Notes: generated by a model from the letters alone, not told the origin. Numbered from the stretch's first letter, positions 47,950 through 60,755 are shown. The stretch: DNA of 64,000 bases from Albula goreensis (GCA_022829145.1 CM040749.1:19801987-19865986), one strand, 5' to 3'. A program made the numbers and translations.

Positions 47950-48190
47950 TGTGTGTTTACATTTCCTCCCTCAATCTGTCGCTAACATTTCCAACCACAG
48001 ACAGGCTCCGCTGCCAAAGTACCCCAAGGCCATTATTTTCGATACAACAAAGACCCGCACTTTCCCACAGACCTGGCTCCTGTCACCCCTCTGCCATGGA
48101 GGAACCTTGTGCTTTATAAACAAGCTGGACCATGCATTGCCACTCCATAAAGTTCCCATCATCAGTTTGGTTGGCATGTTTTTATTGTTC
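47950..48190. promoter_or_regulatory. Candidate conserved non-coding element
   Basis: GC-richer block around AAGGCCATTATTTTCGATAC and AACAAAGACCCGCACTTTCC. ACAAAG is a SOX/TCF core and CCATTATTTTCGAT a homeodomain or POU-like stretch. Frames on both strands (118 codons plus, 82 codons minus) look like stop-poor non-coding sequence. Confidence 0.28.
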
Positions 48191-49439
48191 ACGAGTAAAA
48201 CAAATGAAGAAGAATGCACATAGCATTCTTCAAGTGATACCCACCGGTAATTGTCATTTTCCCCTCAGTGTTTCTGTTGGTCTTGCCAGCTATTGTTGTG
48301 ATTGAAAGTCTGGTCTCCTACAGTCCTTTAGAACAAGCCTTTTGAGAATACCCTGTAAACAAGCCAATGGACCAATGTGAATTTAAACACTTAAAGGGAT
48401 ATTCATGCATTTTTACAAACCTTTTGTCTACTTGCCCAGAGTAGAGCGACCCATCAACATTGGCTTGATGTCTATTCATGTAGCATGGAGTTATCTCTGG
48501 AACCAAAGCACTGGAGTTAGTGCATACAAGTTAACAGGAAATTCTGTGAATGGCTACAAAGTTACTCTTAAAAGTCAGGAATTACCCATTCTAGCAACTC
48601 CAAAACTGGCTACTTAGCACTTTGGCCATTGTGTATTTATGTCTATACATGAAGTTAAAATAATGAAATAGTAAGTGTCTAAGTGCGTAAGTGATGTCAT
48701 CCATTCATCTGCAGAACATTGATAATAGGTACATGCAGCATCTCATACAAGACCTGTCGGTAACATCACATCTTGTGAGAAGAGAGAGCAGGCAGTAGTG
48801 AAAGTAGTCTCATAAATAGGAAGTTGATAGAATCTCACTTCTTATAATTATTATTAAAATTAATTTACAAAACAATGAACTGCACATATTGCTTTATAAT
48901 AGTATAAATGACTCAATACACATTCGCTCTGAATTCTAGGAGGTATTTTACTCACTTTTGGAAAGGAGCTAGGTAACCATTCACAGCAGTTCCCACAGAC
49001 TTCCAGTTATTGTGCAAATTCTAAGTTTGATCCAGTGTATTGTTTCCAGAGACATCACAATACTGCACTCACAGGAATTAAAACAGTGTTGCTCCACTCA
49101 GAATAAGTGAACAAAATGTAAGAATATCCCTTTAAAGCAGCACTGTTCATGAGCAAAACTCTGAAAGGGTGTATTTTTCCTCCCTGAGAGAAGCAGCACT
49201 GCCTGCTCAGACTGTTTTGATTTCACAGTCAGTAAGTGGCAGCCTTGACCCCGCACGACCCCTCAGGCCTGTTTCTGCTGATGTCAGCATCTTGCTGGAG
49301 ATTTACTGTTGATTTTTAAACAAAGCCCACAGCCTAAGGGGACTGATTCACTCTGCTCTTTAAAGGGCCAGCACAGAAATGTGAGCCTGTGAGCACACCC
49401 ACATATAGATAAATATTGTTTGTGCAGACTGTCATGCAT
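48191..49439. other. Non-coding, no feature recognised
   Basis: AT-rich. A GC-richer patch at 49190-49290 was noted but is short. Confidence 0.4.
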
Positions 49440-49509
49440 TCACTCACATGCATGCAGGAACATGCATGCACACACAAACACATACACGTGTGCACATCTG
49501 TGCATACAT

Positions 49510-49566
<57 letters not shown>
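49440..49566. repeat. CA-rich tract with (CA)28 core
   Basis: A degenerate alternating purine-pyrimidine lead (CACATGCATGCAGG, then ACACGTGTGCACATC) passes into an uninterrupted CA run from 49511 to 49566. Thr-His and Cys-Val open frames across it are artefacts. Confidence 0.97.
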
Positions 49567-49567
<1 letters not shown>

Positions 49568-50405
49568 CTCACTCATGCTCCTTTGCACATTCTCTTTTAC
49601 TGTAACCCTTTGATTTCTCTGTTATTCCTTTGCCTATCGCATGCTGACACTCAGGCTGACGTACACGCAAACACCTACGCACATTTACATGGCATCTTCC
49701 CCTCTCCTTTTATTGTCACGTTGAAAGGGAAAATGAAGGCACGCTTCCACCCTGTTGAATCAGCTGTAAAGGATGTCCTGGTTTACCCTGTCAGCTTAAG
49801 AGTAACAGGGTGTGGGAGTAATGAGAGGATCAGGGTCATAAGACAAATATATTACCACTCTGGCAAAGATTTTTCTGTGTTTCACACAGACATTCAAAAA
49901 CATTCAGCAATTAATGTGCTTAAGACATGGAGTGAAAGCACAGTCAAATCATTTCAGACATTTTTCTTGTTCTACTTCAAACAATTTGTTGCATAATAAA
50001 GTGTGATCTATTATTTACATCTCTGAGAGACAATAATCCAATGTTACTAGGCTACCAATAGCATTAATAGTTATATAACAGGAAATTCATGTACGATAAA
50101 AGGTACAAGCCAGGCAGAATTATAACAAACAAGCACCGAACATCATTACAGCATAATTCTGTAATCCACTTTTTACAAAGTGTGAATTAATCTGAGCTGT
50201 GCGTCAAATTGAAAGCACTGAGCTTAAAATAGGTTCTGTGGGAAATTTCATGTGAATGTACAGATAGGGGGGAGACATCAGAATCTGATCTTTTCACCAG
50301 AGTATCCAGTGTCTGCAATGTGGTGGCAAGGTGTGAACCTGTCTGTGTCTGACCTACTGTTTCCCAGAATGCACACAACTTTAGGCACGTATATGTGGGG
50401 ATGTA

Positions 50406-50407
<2 letters not shown>
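49567..50407. other. Non-coding, no feature recognised
   Basis: Unique-looking AT-rich sequence between two microsatellites. A 182-codon frame starting at 49448 owes its length to the CA run and has no recognisable domain beyond it. Confidence 0.4.

Positions 50408-50499
<92 letters not shown>
50408..50499. repeat. (TG)46 microsatellite
   Basis: Uninterrupted TG/GT run of 92 bp, the longest perfect dinucleotide array in the window. Confidence 0.98.
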
Positions 50500-50500
<1 letters not shown>

Positions 50501-51838
50501 CTATGCTGTATGTCTGACGGTGGCCTTTGAGGTTTGTCTGGCCCAAAGAGGAAATAAAGACACAGACAGATGAAATGGGTGATGTGTGGTCCAGAATGAT
50601 TAAAGCAATGACTTACACACAACATGCTGTCCACAACAGAAATATGTGCTCATTCACTGAGAGATACTGATACCCAGAAATGACAAAGTGGACAGCAGTG
50701 CAGTTGACAGGCACATCAGTCTTAGACTAAATAAGCGGCTGTAAATGAGCTTTTCCCAATATGACCTGGCAGTAATTGTGTTTCCGAGATAAAATCATAT
50801 TGCTCTTTGTGTTTCTGGATATTCTTCACAGTGCAACCCCTGCAGATGTACACTGATACTTCTTGCTTGAGAATGGAGAATGGGCTGAACCATCTGTTTC
50901 CTATCTTCATAAGTAAGATTGGCCCTCATTTTATCACTCAGTGCGAGAGTGTGTGAGTTTGTGCGTGCACGTGCATGAGGAGTAGAGGCTGTGTGTGAAC
51001 AGCTGGGCTGTAGTCTGCCATCACACCCCAACAAATTGCACTGTATCATGAAGGCTTCTCAAACATTACCAGGGAAGGTTGTAAAGTGCTTCTTATCAGG
51101 GCCATTGCACTATTGGTCACCATCTGAGACACTGAGGTAAACTCAGAGGATCAACTTAAAAAAAGTATTTTCATTTTGTTTGGGATTCCTTTGTACAAGA
51201 GGGCAATGTTTTCAAATTTCCACAACCAGGCTGCAACTATGTAAGGTACTCATTATGTTTCCAAAAGAAACAAGATGTCAATTGGTGCCATCACCAACAA
51301 CACCGGGGAATCTTCACTGCCATGGACATTTTTCTAACTGGTATTTATAGAATAACCTGGATGGCTATTTCAGTGTGAGGGGAAAATCTTTCCTGCCTTT
51401 CCAGCTAATTTCCAAAAGAAGAGAAAGTGAGACCAAACTATGTTTCAAAAGGGTAACACCAGACAGGACCTTCAACCTCTAAAAACAGCATATACAAAAT
51501 AGTGTGTTGTGATGTAGCTGCATAGGGTATAGGCCTTTGGGTTATTAGATGTCACTAGGATTCAGTGGTCAAGACAGCTGGTGAAAATGTGATTATTTGT
51601 TGCTAGTTCCACTAAGTGTGTAATTTCAGTTTAAACAAAATGTGTTTAGAATCTGACTATACATTCTGAGAATTTGCCAAAGTGACTGTAAATTCCCAAA
51701 CTAAATGAGATTATAGTTTAGAAAAAAGAGGGGTACAAAGAAAATGATCATGTCTAATGCCTTCAGCATGTGTTGTACCAGTGGCGGTCGGTGAGTTGGA
51801 AACAGGGGAAGCTCAAACCTTACCTTTAAATCTATCAT
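50500..51838. other. Non-coding, no feature recognised apart from a possible transposon tip
   Basis: AT-rich. CAGTGGCGGTCGGTGAG at about 51779 resembles the terminus of a DNA transposon (many fish elements start CAGTGGCGG), and the sequence from there to 51838 may be the outer part of the element that follows. No matching partner was found on the right. Confidence 0.35.
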
Positions 51839-52424
51839 TAATTTCAACCGGTTACCGTTAATCCGCCTTGATTAACAATAAACCTAACGATTCGCAGAAT
51901 AATTGACACGATTAGTGCCCGATTAGTGCTCTCTGCCCGACGTCAGGGATTGTTCATGTCAAGTGCGGTCGTGTGATTTGCAAGATTCTGCCGTTTAAAT
52001 GCTCGCGAAACACCGTGGGTTGTCTGAAGCTTGTGTGCTGCAGCGAAAGCTTAAATTGTCTAACAAGGATGACAATCATCTAAATACGCATTGAAAAACT
52101 AATATCTTAATGTGTTTTAAATTGAAGCTTTCTTGTGTTACGATTCAAAATTATAAAACGGAAGTAAAGGTATTGAAATCGATTTCAATTTCTGAGAATA
52201 CACCTTTAGATGACAGAAAACAGGATCTTTTATCTGTACAATGCATCTGTGTTGAGTGCAATGCACAATAAAGTCTAGCACACAGGCCTCAACTAAAACA
52301 GCAACTCCATCACAAAATGTAATTGATAATCATGTACTCTGTTTAAGCGATTGGTGATGATTATTCCGCGAATCGCTAGGTTTATTGTTAATCAAGGCGG
52401 ATTAACGGGGACATGTTGAAATTA
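51839..52424. mobile_element. 586-bp element with 65-bp terminal inverted repeats
   Basis: Left 51839-51903 and right 52360-52424 are inverted copies of each other. The outer 10 bp TAATTTCAAC are identical, 7 bp are diverged (3 match), and the inner 48 bp (51856-51903 against 52360-52407) match at 46 positions, including CGCCTTGATTAACAATAAAC. The interior is CpG-rich for this window (CCGACGTCAGG, GCTCGCGAAACACCG) and has no transposase frame, so it is a non-autonomous DNA transposon. TTAA (51838-51841) abuts the left tip and TTAG (52422-52425) the right, which hints at a TTAA target as in piggyBac or Kolobok. The family is not recognised. Confidence 0.78.
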
Positions 52425-53599
52425 GAGGACATGACAATATCCAACAGGCCCAAGGACAAGAAAACCCTCCCACTAATGGAAACCAGGTTATGGCTTTCAA
52501 ACACTAAAATTGTACCTGACTGTCAGATACTATTGTTTTCAAAATGAACAAAGTAGGTCTCAGATTTTAGTTAGTTCATTTGACCATGGTGCCTGGTGGC
52601 CATGAGTGCTGGTCCTTGCTGGGAAGGCACAGGTATATGTTCCTGATTCTCTTTGCACTAGCAGATTCACAGCATTGTATTACTTGAGGCATGTGATAGG
52701 AAGGATGGGGACCCTAAATAAGTTTGAATGTAATACAGAAGAGTGTGTCTGTCCTGGCTGTGGCTATACATTCTCATTAGAATATACAGTGCCATCTGCC
52801 TGACAGCCAGAAAACAGTCTGCTTGAGATTGCGGCTCATCGTAAAGAGAGCGAGTGAGAAGGTGCTGACGTCACTCCCTCCCCATCTCCACCGCTCACAT
52901 AGACACAAACCATGGATTGCCATCAGACTCCTCCCACTGCCAGCAGCAGGCACTACAGTGTTGGTTGTGTATGTAACAACTCATTCCAAAACATTGGTCA
53001 TAGCTACAAGCCACACCTTTCAGACGCTCCTCCCAAACTCTCGTCACTGTGGTCCTGTCTGGTATGAGGGTGTCAAATTAAAACTAGTGTCATTGTGCAG
53101 TAATGCATAAATAAGATTCACATAGGGACTCAACACCAGCTTTCAGATTTTGTGGATGACACTATTAGAACCTACAGAAATTTTAATAGTCATCTTGCTT
53201 TAAATATTGTAGGTTCTCACCTACTTTATTGAATATGAGCAACTAAAAAATAATGAGGAAATAGATATAATAGAAAATGTGCTCTAGCAGGTGCTTTCTA
53301 TTACTTGCCACCTGCCATTCTGTGAGCAAAGTGAATTTGTTTGTCAGGCTTTGTAAGCACTGTATCTGAATTAAACCATGGTTATTGTCTTAAATCTTGA
53401 TCATAATTATATTAATTATTTGCAAGAACAGGATTACTGTTTTGATACACAGGTTTGATTCGATTGCTCAGAATCTAAATAATTTGAAACCAAGTTGTAT
53501 TTACAGACAAACAAAAAAAAAAATCTTGAGTGAAAAAAACATCATGTTAGGAGGCATGTTAATTCGTTCCTTTTTTGCCTCACAAGTGCCTTGAAAGTG
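52425..53599. other. Non-coding, no feature recognised
   Basis: AT-rich, with a slightly GC-richer section at 52800-53060. A 95-codon plus frame (52823-53110) has no domain. Confidence 0.4.
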
Positions 53600-53790
53600 C
53601 TTGCGAATGTTCATCTGCCACTAAAATGGCTGTGATTTGAGCCAAGTTTGTGCTGAGAGCAAAGTAGTGAGGCGGGCCCAAAAAAGCCGGGCAGTGAGAG
53701 GAAGAAATATTGTTCTTGGCACCAGTAAGAGAAATCCAATCCAAGAGCATGGACGGGCTTAAACAATAACACACACTGAACGAGGTCATT
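53600..53790. promoter_or_regulatory. Candidate conserved non-coding element
   Basis: GC-richer run containing GGCTGTGATTTGAGCCAAG, AGGCGGGCCCAAAAAAGCCG and AGCATGGACGGGCTTAAAC. The overlapping 129-codon minus frame (53580-53969) shows no domain and extends into AT-rich DNA. Confidence 0.25.
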
Positions 53791-54040
53791 TCAGGATACC
53801 AAGACAATATTTCTATTGTAGGTACATGTAGCTGTCTTTTTACACAGATAGTTTGCTTTTCAGAGCTCTTATCTAACTTTCTTAACTGAGGAGAATGACA
53901 TTGGAAACAATAAAGCGGAAATCTAAACACAGAAAAATAATAACAGTCAAATAAATAAAAGCACGGCATGGCCTTTCACAATATCTAAATACACTTACCT
54001 CATCATCTGAGTCTCTTAATGGGAAAAGCATATGGCAGAG

Positions 54041-54081
<41 letters not shown>

Positions 54082-54832
54082 TTTTATTGAACTTCTAGGT
54101 ACTTTTATAGAGTCTATATAATGGTGTTATACATATACAATTTTCTCCAACACCTCTTTTCTGTGAATTAAAAATGCATTACCCCAGCTTGGTTACCCCA
54201 TTGACTTTATCAACACAAATCAAAATCACTTTGTGAAGTCTAGTATAAACTCTATATATTACAATTGTTTCAGATACAGCTATGTGACCAGTAGAAGATT
54301 TATAATGACATTCAAGGGTGATGTCCAATCAACTGTGAACACAGCATAAAGAAATGCCTGGCCTTTGGTGAAGAATGGCCAGTGGCTTGAATGCTGTGTA
54401 GAGAAATTACTGTTACTATTACAAATTACTATTTTTTACTACTTACAAAATAATCCATGGATGTTTCTGTAATCTTTGAATAAGGAGAAAACTTGTGTGT
54501 CTGTCAGATGTGATGGTTACTGTGGTGTGTTTTTGTATCATTTTGTCCCTTTTCCCAGAACCGCTGGAGACCATGTCCATATGTCTTCTCTTTAATGTGT
54601 TATTTACTTTTTCACTGCTGCTGTAAGCATTTATTGGAACAGTCAGCACGGTTTAAAAACAGCCTAGCACCAAAGGACAATTAAAATAATAAGCATCTAA
54701 TGCTGAGAGTCATTAAAAAAGCTTTTAAATGATGGGCCTGTAACCACGCTGTGACTCAGTTCAGTGGGGGCCAGCATACACCCGCTTTTCTGCCTCTGCA
54801 CCGCAGAGTTCTATACCTGCCAGCAATTGCCT
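53791..54832. other. Non-coding with one (TC)n tract
   Basis: AT-rich unique-looking sequence. The only structure recognised is the TC microsatellite at 54044. Confidence 0.4.
54044..54078. repeat. (TC)n microsatellite
   Basis: Thirty-five bases of perfect TC alternation, a polypyrimidine mirror repeat that could form triplex DNA. Confidence 0.97.
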
Positions 54833-54896
54833 GACACACACCACAAACACACACACATGCGCGCACACACACATCCACACAAACACATAAATGCAC
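54833..54896. repeat. Imperfect CA-rich tract
   Basis: Interrupted CA repeat with ATGCGCGCAC in the middle. It is extended by scattered CACA clusters to about 55040, which explain the 126-codon frame at 54891-55271. Confidence 0.85.
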
Positions 54897-57800
54897 TTAC
54901 TCTATGTACTGTGCAGACATAAACAGGCTAACGTGCATGTTCACACATACAAATATGTATTCATACAGCAAGAAATTCCTCACACATTCACAGACACACA
55001 TATACACACAATTATATGTGCAGCACATATACAAACACATAGCAAGTTCACAGCCAACAGCTCCAACTCAGGGCTCACCCAGAGCAGCATGCCTCCACAT
55101 AGAGCCGCAAGCAGGCCTTCAGGCAAAGGCAGTGGTGAGGGTGACTCACTGGAGCACACAGCTGGTGATTCAGTATTCATCTTTAATCACCACCCAAAAA
55201 ATAATAAAAATAAACAAAGACAGAGTGACAAGATGAGGAGGAGGGCTGCTACAGTACCACCACCCGGATGAAACATGTGCCATAGTACTGTATAATACAA
55301 TGGCTTTGGTTTCTCAAGCCAACTCCTTATCCTCCATCAAATATTGTCTTCACACTGATGAAGTGTGATGATATTGTCTGGTTTTAAGTAAGTTGTAGTG
55401 GGTATGAGTAAAATATTGAGTTGTGCAGTTGGTGTTTCCAAGTATAATAATACACTACTAGTAATCTACTTTTTGCTTTAACAGTGTGACACAACAACGA
55501 AAACTATAAAGGGAGAGAAAGGCACATGTATTTATATATATTTTAGGGTACATGTCAAAATACAAACAATAATATTGGGACACATACTTCATCAGACTGT
55601 AGGGTCTCTTGGCAGGTCCGATATTCATACTAACTTCAGTGCATATTTGTGAATACACTCTCTACACTTTTTAAAATATTTATATAAGAATAGCTGATTT
55701 TATTCTGACCAAGACAGAGGGCTCCATCCCACTTAATATTAACTGTCCTTAACTGCAATGTACTAGTTTTTGTGTCCCCTTTTCTCAGTTCTCATCTCTA
55801 TGTAATTACAGAAGTATAACAAAGACTTAGTTATTATAAATCTTCAACTTGTATAAACCCACATTAAGAATGTTGTTTTGTAACTACACATGAAACTGTG
55901 GTAGGTTGTTCTACAGGGCTAGAACATTTTTAATAATTCAACTGCTCTCATCAATGAACATGGAACATGTGTGTTCCCACTATGTTAGGTCAATCTTGCT
56001 TTGGCTAGCTATTATTGCTTTGCAAGACAGCTGGCCTTCATGATCAAGTGAGATGCCCCTTAAACTGTGTTCCTGGATAATAAGTGACAGTGTGCCAACA
56101 GGTTCCTGAGATCATTACTGTACAAGTGAGCATTTTCACAATATGAGATAAGATAAAATAGCAACCATGTGCAATAGTGTTTGAGAAGATGCTATAACAT
56201 CCTTCCAGTGCTTGGATGATGGAACTACTGTTGTAATTATTCCATAGTGATTGGGATCTGGATGCAGAAGACTTATATGAACATAAGTTGAAGAACAACT
56301 GACTCCACAAAGAGCTTCATATCCCTCAGTAACGGCATCTCTCATATCATCTGTGCTACATCAATAGCAACGTGTGTACAGCATTCATAGTACCCATTTG
56401 AATATTTCCTGCTCATAATAATTTGTAAGATCAAATATGTGAGAGTCAGAAAACTTGACAGTCCTAATTTCTTTCTCGCTGCACTTTTCTGGCAGACATC
56501 CGCCAGCACTAACACTGTAAGATATGAAAGTCAAGATACTGTAGATGTAACAATGGTTCTTTGTGTCCTGTTATCGTCTGCTATGATATGTTTTTACTAC
56601 TGTAGTGATAAAGAAACTGAGCCACTGCTCACATTCAAATCTTTTATCTGCAGAGATGTACACTAATTAGACTGTTAATATCTGGTGACACAACTCCATA
56701 TAAACACACAAAAGCGTGCAACTTGCACCACTCTCTTGTTCCTTATCAAATTTAGTTACAAAAGAAAGTAAATAAAATGTTGCAAGGATTTACACTGCTC
56801 TCAAACAGGCCTTTGTTATTCATCACATTCACTGATTCTCTTGGCTCAAAGGTCTCCAATAGTTTGCCTTGTGTATAGCCTCCAACCCAGGCTTCACTGA
56901 GGCCTGAAACGGTTTGGCTTCTTCCTTCTGTTTTTGTGGCAGCCTGTATGTTTGGCATATAACATTGTCATCACCGTTTCAAGGGTGGCAAAATGGTGCT
57001 CTCATGTCAATCTCTGGACATAGGACTGCAAAGTTGAAGAACAGCAGGATACAAAATGTTTGGGTTCCCACATCCATTCTGGATTAGTTTCCTTGTTATT
57101 TGGTCCTGGGGTCAGCTTCTACCTGTGCAGTTTATCATGTGAACATGTACCTATTCAATTTATTATAACTATTTTGTCAGGTTATAAATAGTCCAACATA
57201 TGAATGAAGTGCAGTGCACTGGCAATTCATATGCATGGGTATGACATCTAATGATTAAAAAGAAAGATATAGTGTTTGGAAGATTTGCTGTAGTGATGTC
57301 TTTCAAAGCCATTAAATCAGCTTCACTTCCTACATTCAGGACTGTAGCCATGGTCATTGCAGGATCATTACTTTTGCTCACAGTAACAATGTAATCTCGA
57401 ATTATATATTGTGAATTGTTGAAGTGTCTTGTTCTTTAAGTATAAAACATGTTTTAGTGATGGTTGACATCAAGTTTCTCCCAAGCAGTCTTTGATCTAA
57501 ATCATTGAGTCACTCATACTATTTAGCAGCTCCTCCATTTTCTGCTTCCTCCATCACTAATGTGCACCACTTGTCTCTATAATCAAAAGGTGATATATGA
57601 ACTGCCATTAATATTAATGGAAATAAAACCGAAGGCCACAGTAGACACATATAGTCAGTTTGTGGTACCAAAAGTTCATGCCACCATCTGATGCTCCTTC
57701 ACCACTGGCAGCCCGGCGATATTTGGATGAATGTTATTTATTCATTTGTGTGTGCTTGATTGTTTCTGGGCAGTAGGGGTCATGGTTTTATTTGTTTGGG

Positions 57801-58559
57801 TGATTTGAAACCAATGACTTCAGTGTCCACAGTAAATACACAGAATGTATTTTGGGGAAAGTGTTTCAGAAGTACTGTTAAGTTTTAAAAGCAGTAAAAT
57901 GGAAGTATGCAGCATACTGTGTTGTAAGGTGTTGACAGCAATAATTGTTTTATAGTCCTTTACAGTATGCACTTCTTTGCTTTTTCTTTTCCATTGTCAT
58001 TGTAAATACTCAAATGTACCTCATGGCATGTAGATAAGCGCAGCTTCAAGGGGAGCATGTGACCTCAAACCAACCACACCACAGTAACCTGGTCTAGACC
58101 CAACCCTGAAGCTAGGCAGAGATGAAGATGAAGACACACCAAGCCACATGCTAGTGCATGCTCCAGATGTACCACTCACATGGTAGTGCACTACACAGGC
58201 TGTGGTGCAGCAGTGACAGGATATTCCAACACAGGGACCCTCTCTATCACTCTTGTATTCATGTATTGACACATACTGTACAAGTGAGAGCACAAAAGCT
58301 CACACATACATTCTCACACACAATATGTAAGTGCACATGAGCACACATACACACAAGCAGTGTACTTTATGTACACTTACAAAAATAAATGAAAGCACAA
58401 GCACAAACACAATCAGTACACTGACAAACAAAGAAAAATTTACAGAAAGGAGAGGACAGGGGAGTCTTTACTCAGTTCACTGCTCTCCTCTATATCCTCA
58501 TGCTCTCACTCTATCTCCCCCTTCTCTTTCTTCCTCTCCACCCCTTCCATCTGGAGTCC
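54897..58559. other. Non-coding, no feature recognised
   Basis: AT-rich, with no transposon ends or exon recognised. Short CA-rich clusters occur at 54950-55040 and 58310-58420. Confidence 0.4.
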
Positions 58560-58715
58560 ATTAGCAGTGTTAGTGTCACGCACATCTCTGATAACTGAAG
58601 CGCAGCATGGACAAAGTGTGCCAGTGGAAAAATCTCCACTCCCTGGTTGCCGTGACCACAGTCGGACAGATTTGCGATGCTCTGACAATGGAAACACGAT
58701 CTGTGGAAAGAAAAC
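58560..58715. promoter_or_regulatory. Candidate conserved non-coding element
   Basis: Compact GC-richer block with AAGCGCAGCATGGACAAAGT (SOX/TCF core ACAAAG), CCTGGTTGCCGTGACCACAG (a run resembling an RFX X-box, GTTGCC-GTGAC) and AGATTTGCGATGCTCTGACA. Frames on both strands are open without a recognisable protein. It borders the GA repeat. Confidence 0.3.
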
Positions 58716-58719
58716 TGTA

Positions 58720-58760
58720 GTGAGAGAGAGAGTGAGAGAGAGTAAGAGAGAAAAGTGGAG
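58720..58760. repeat. GA-rich low-complexity tract
   Basis: Interrupted GA repeat (GTGAGAGAGAGAGTGAGAG and onward to AAGAGAGAAAAG). Confidence 0.9.
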
Positions 58761-59053
58761 AAAGCACAATATGTGCCAGCTCCAGCTGGTGTTAAAAATA
58801 AACTGGTTCAAAATGTTTTTTATGCAAGAAGGTGATGGGCAGAGGTAGAACTGCACAAGGTATTGAGTATTAATCCTCTGATAAGTGGGTCTGCTTGCAA
58901 ACCACTACCAGAGGCAAGAACAGCAGTTCAACTCCAGTCAATTCTTACCAAGTCTACTCGGTCAATTTAGTATCCTCGGGCTAATCAGATAGGCAGTTCC
59001 TTGTTGCCTTGTTCCCCAATGACTGCTCCATTCTTCTTTGAGTGCTGTAGAGT

Positions 59054-59055
<2 letters not shown>

Positions 59056-59090
<35 letters not shown>
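59056..59090. repeat. (AC)n microsatellite
   Basis: Thirty-five bases of perfect AC alternation, followed by ATGCACCC. Confidence 0.97.
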
Positions 59091-59092
<2 letters not shown>

Positions 59093-59149
59093 CACCCAGA
59101 GTCCACCTATCACAAAGAATTCAGGATGAAGCACAAGTACATCACTGCC

Positions 59150-59345
59150 TGTCCTCCCCCAAGAGAGGGCCCCACTCTCTAATTAACCTGTAATGAGCCA
59201 TGGCAGTGAACACTCTGTTCTGTAACCCTGCAGTCAGTCTCTTCCCAGGAGAGTTTCCCCTGGGGCATTCAGACACACACCATACTCTCATTCCCCCTGA
59301 TCTGCAGTCCAGGCTCCAGGGTTCTCACTATCACTCAATTATCAG
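59150..59345. promoter_or_regulatory. Weak candidate conserved non-coding element
   Basis: Contains CTCTAATTAACCTGTAATGA (homeodomain TAATTA) and CACTCAATTATCAGCAAC in a GC-richer stretch free of long frames. The imperfect dyad GAGAGGGCCCCACTCTC lies at its left end. Confidence 0.25.
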
Positions 59346-60130
59346 CAACACATAACATACGGCCTTTTCCATACATCCTTTCCTCTTTTATTTTTTTTTA
59401 CCTTATGGGCCCTTATATAAAGAAGTACAATGATCAAGGCGGACTGCACTATGCATTTATTGTTGCCTGTAAAAAGGTGTAATATAGATATAGTCTGATT
59501 TGCTTCATACCTTTTTTTAGCTTTTAGAGTAAAATTATTGCAGCACAGTTAATTAAGCATGTTATTTGATTTTATAATTTTACAATTTTAAAAAAGACAA
59601 ATAAAATTTGTGCTCCAATTGAATGATATTTATTACCCTATTATTTGTCCCCCATACCCTCAAAGTTTCTTAACTTGTACCCTCATTGTAATCTGTGGTT
59701 AGTATTTGCATGATAATGATGTCTGATTTTTTTTTTCTTATTGTGGTAAACTATAGTCCCACCAAATGATACAGGATGCATTCTTGTTAATGTGTCAGAC
59801 TAACACATATCTCTAGTATAACATTAATATCCTAATTAATACCCCATTTTCATTATCAAGCTATTGTAAATGATTGATGCCAAATCTGTTAATAGCCAAT
59901 CTAAAAAAGACAGCTACTAATGGCTAACTAGCTATCACAGGGTTTTTCGCTGGTAGATACTATGGAATTTAATATTAATATATTGCAAGTAATATGCCAT
60001 TTTCCAATTATTCACTATCCCCTTTCATTATCCATCTATATAGCTGGCAAGTGACTGATACCAGTCTATGTTACTTTGACAGGTTAGCTAGCTGTACACT
60101 AAACAACACATGTAATCATTTTATTTTGTA
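59346..60130. other. Non-coding, no feature recognised
   Basis: Very AT-rich. Contains a T-run near 59727 and short TAGCTA-type clusters that lead into the hairpin at 60131. Confidence 0.45.
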
Positions 60131-60165
60131 GCTACCTAGTAGCTACAAGCTTGCTACTAGGTAGC
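60131..60165. repeat. Perfect 13-bp hairpin
   Basis: GCTACCTAGTAGC and GCTACTAGGTAGC are exact reverse complements with loop TACAAGCTT. A further overlapping dyad pairs TACAAGC in the loop with GCTTGTA to the right, so two alternative folds are possible. The arms themselves contain CTAG palindromes. Confidence 0.7.
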
Positions 60166-60755
60166 TTGTAGCTAGTAGTTTACAGTAATGCATGAAGGTA
60201 TTTTGCACACTTAGCAACCAGAAAACTAAATAATTCTAATCTATTCAATGTTTGACTGACTTGTAGCCAACATGCGTAGGCCTTACCTAGCATTAAATAC
60301 AGCCTAAATTCTATCATTCCTATCCAGCAACTTTGATTCAGGGCTGAGTTCACTGTGAATAAATGTGCCTTTAATAAATTAGCTGCATGCACAATGTTGT
60401 CAGTTCCATAATGAGACTTTATTGTAGTTCATAATGTAGATGGAATCACATCGTTAATCCATGAATTGGTTCAGTGTCATGAAGGAGAACAGATTATCCA
60501 CAGGCTGAAATTAATCCAGTCACCACATACTAGATGAAGACACAGACACTGACAGATTGTACTACATGGATTAATTAAGAGTAATTAACAGCTTCATCTG
60601 CATTTAGCATAGCTAGCTCCTGATAGCAGGATACTGAAGCTGCACTGTTCTAGACTGCTTTTTTTTTTTTGCTACTGATGGGCCTCAAGTTATTACAATG
60701 CCAACATACACCCCGATAACAGGTTGCTAGGAAAAATCTTCTTGCTAGGTCATTG

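Noticed and set aside
49448-49996. 182-codon plus-strand open frame
   Set aside because: Its N-terminal third is a Thr-His repeat from (CA)n and the remainder has no recognisable domain.
54891-55271. 126-codon plus-strand open frame ending RRAATVPPPG
   Set aside because: Most of it lies in CA-rich low-complexity DNA. No acceptor/donor pair or homology was recognised.
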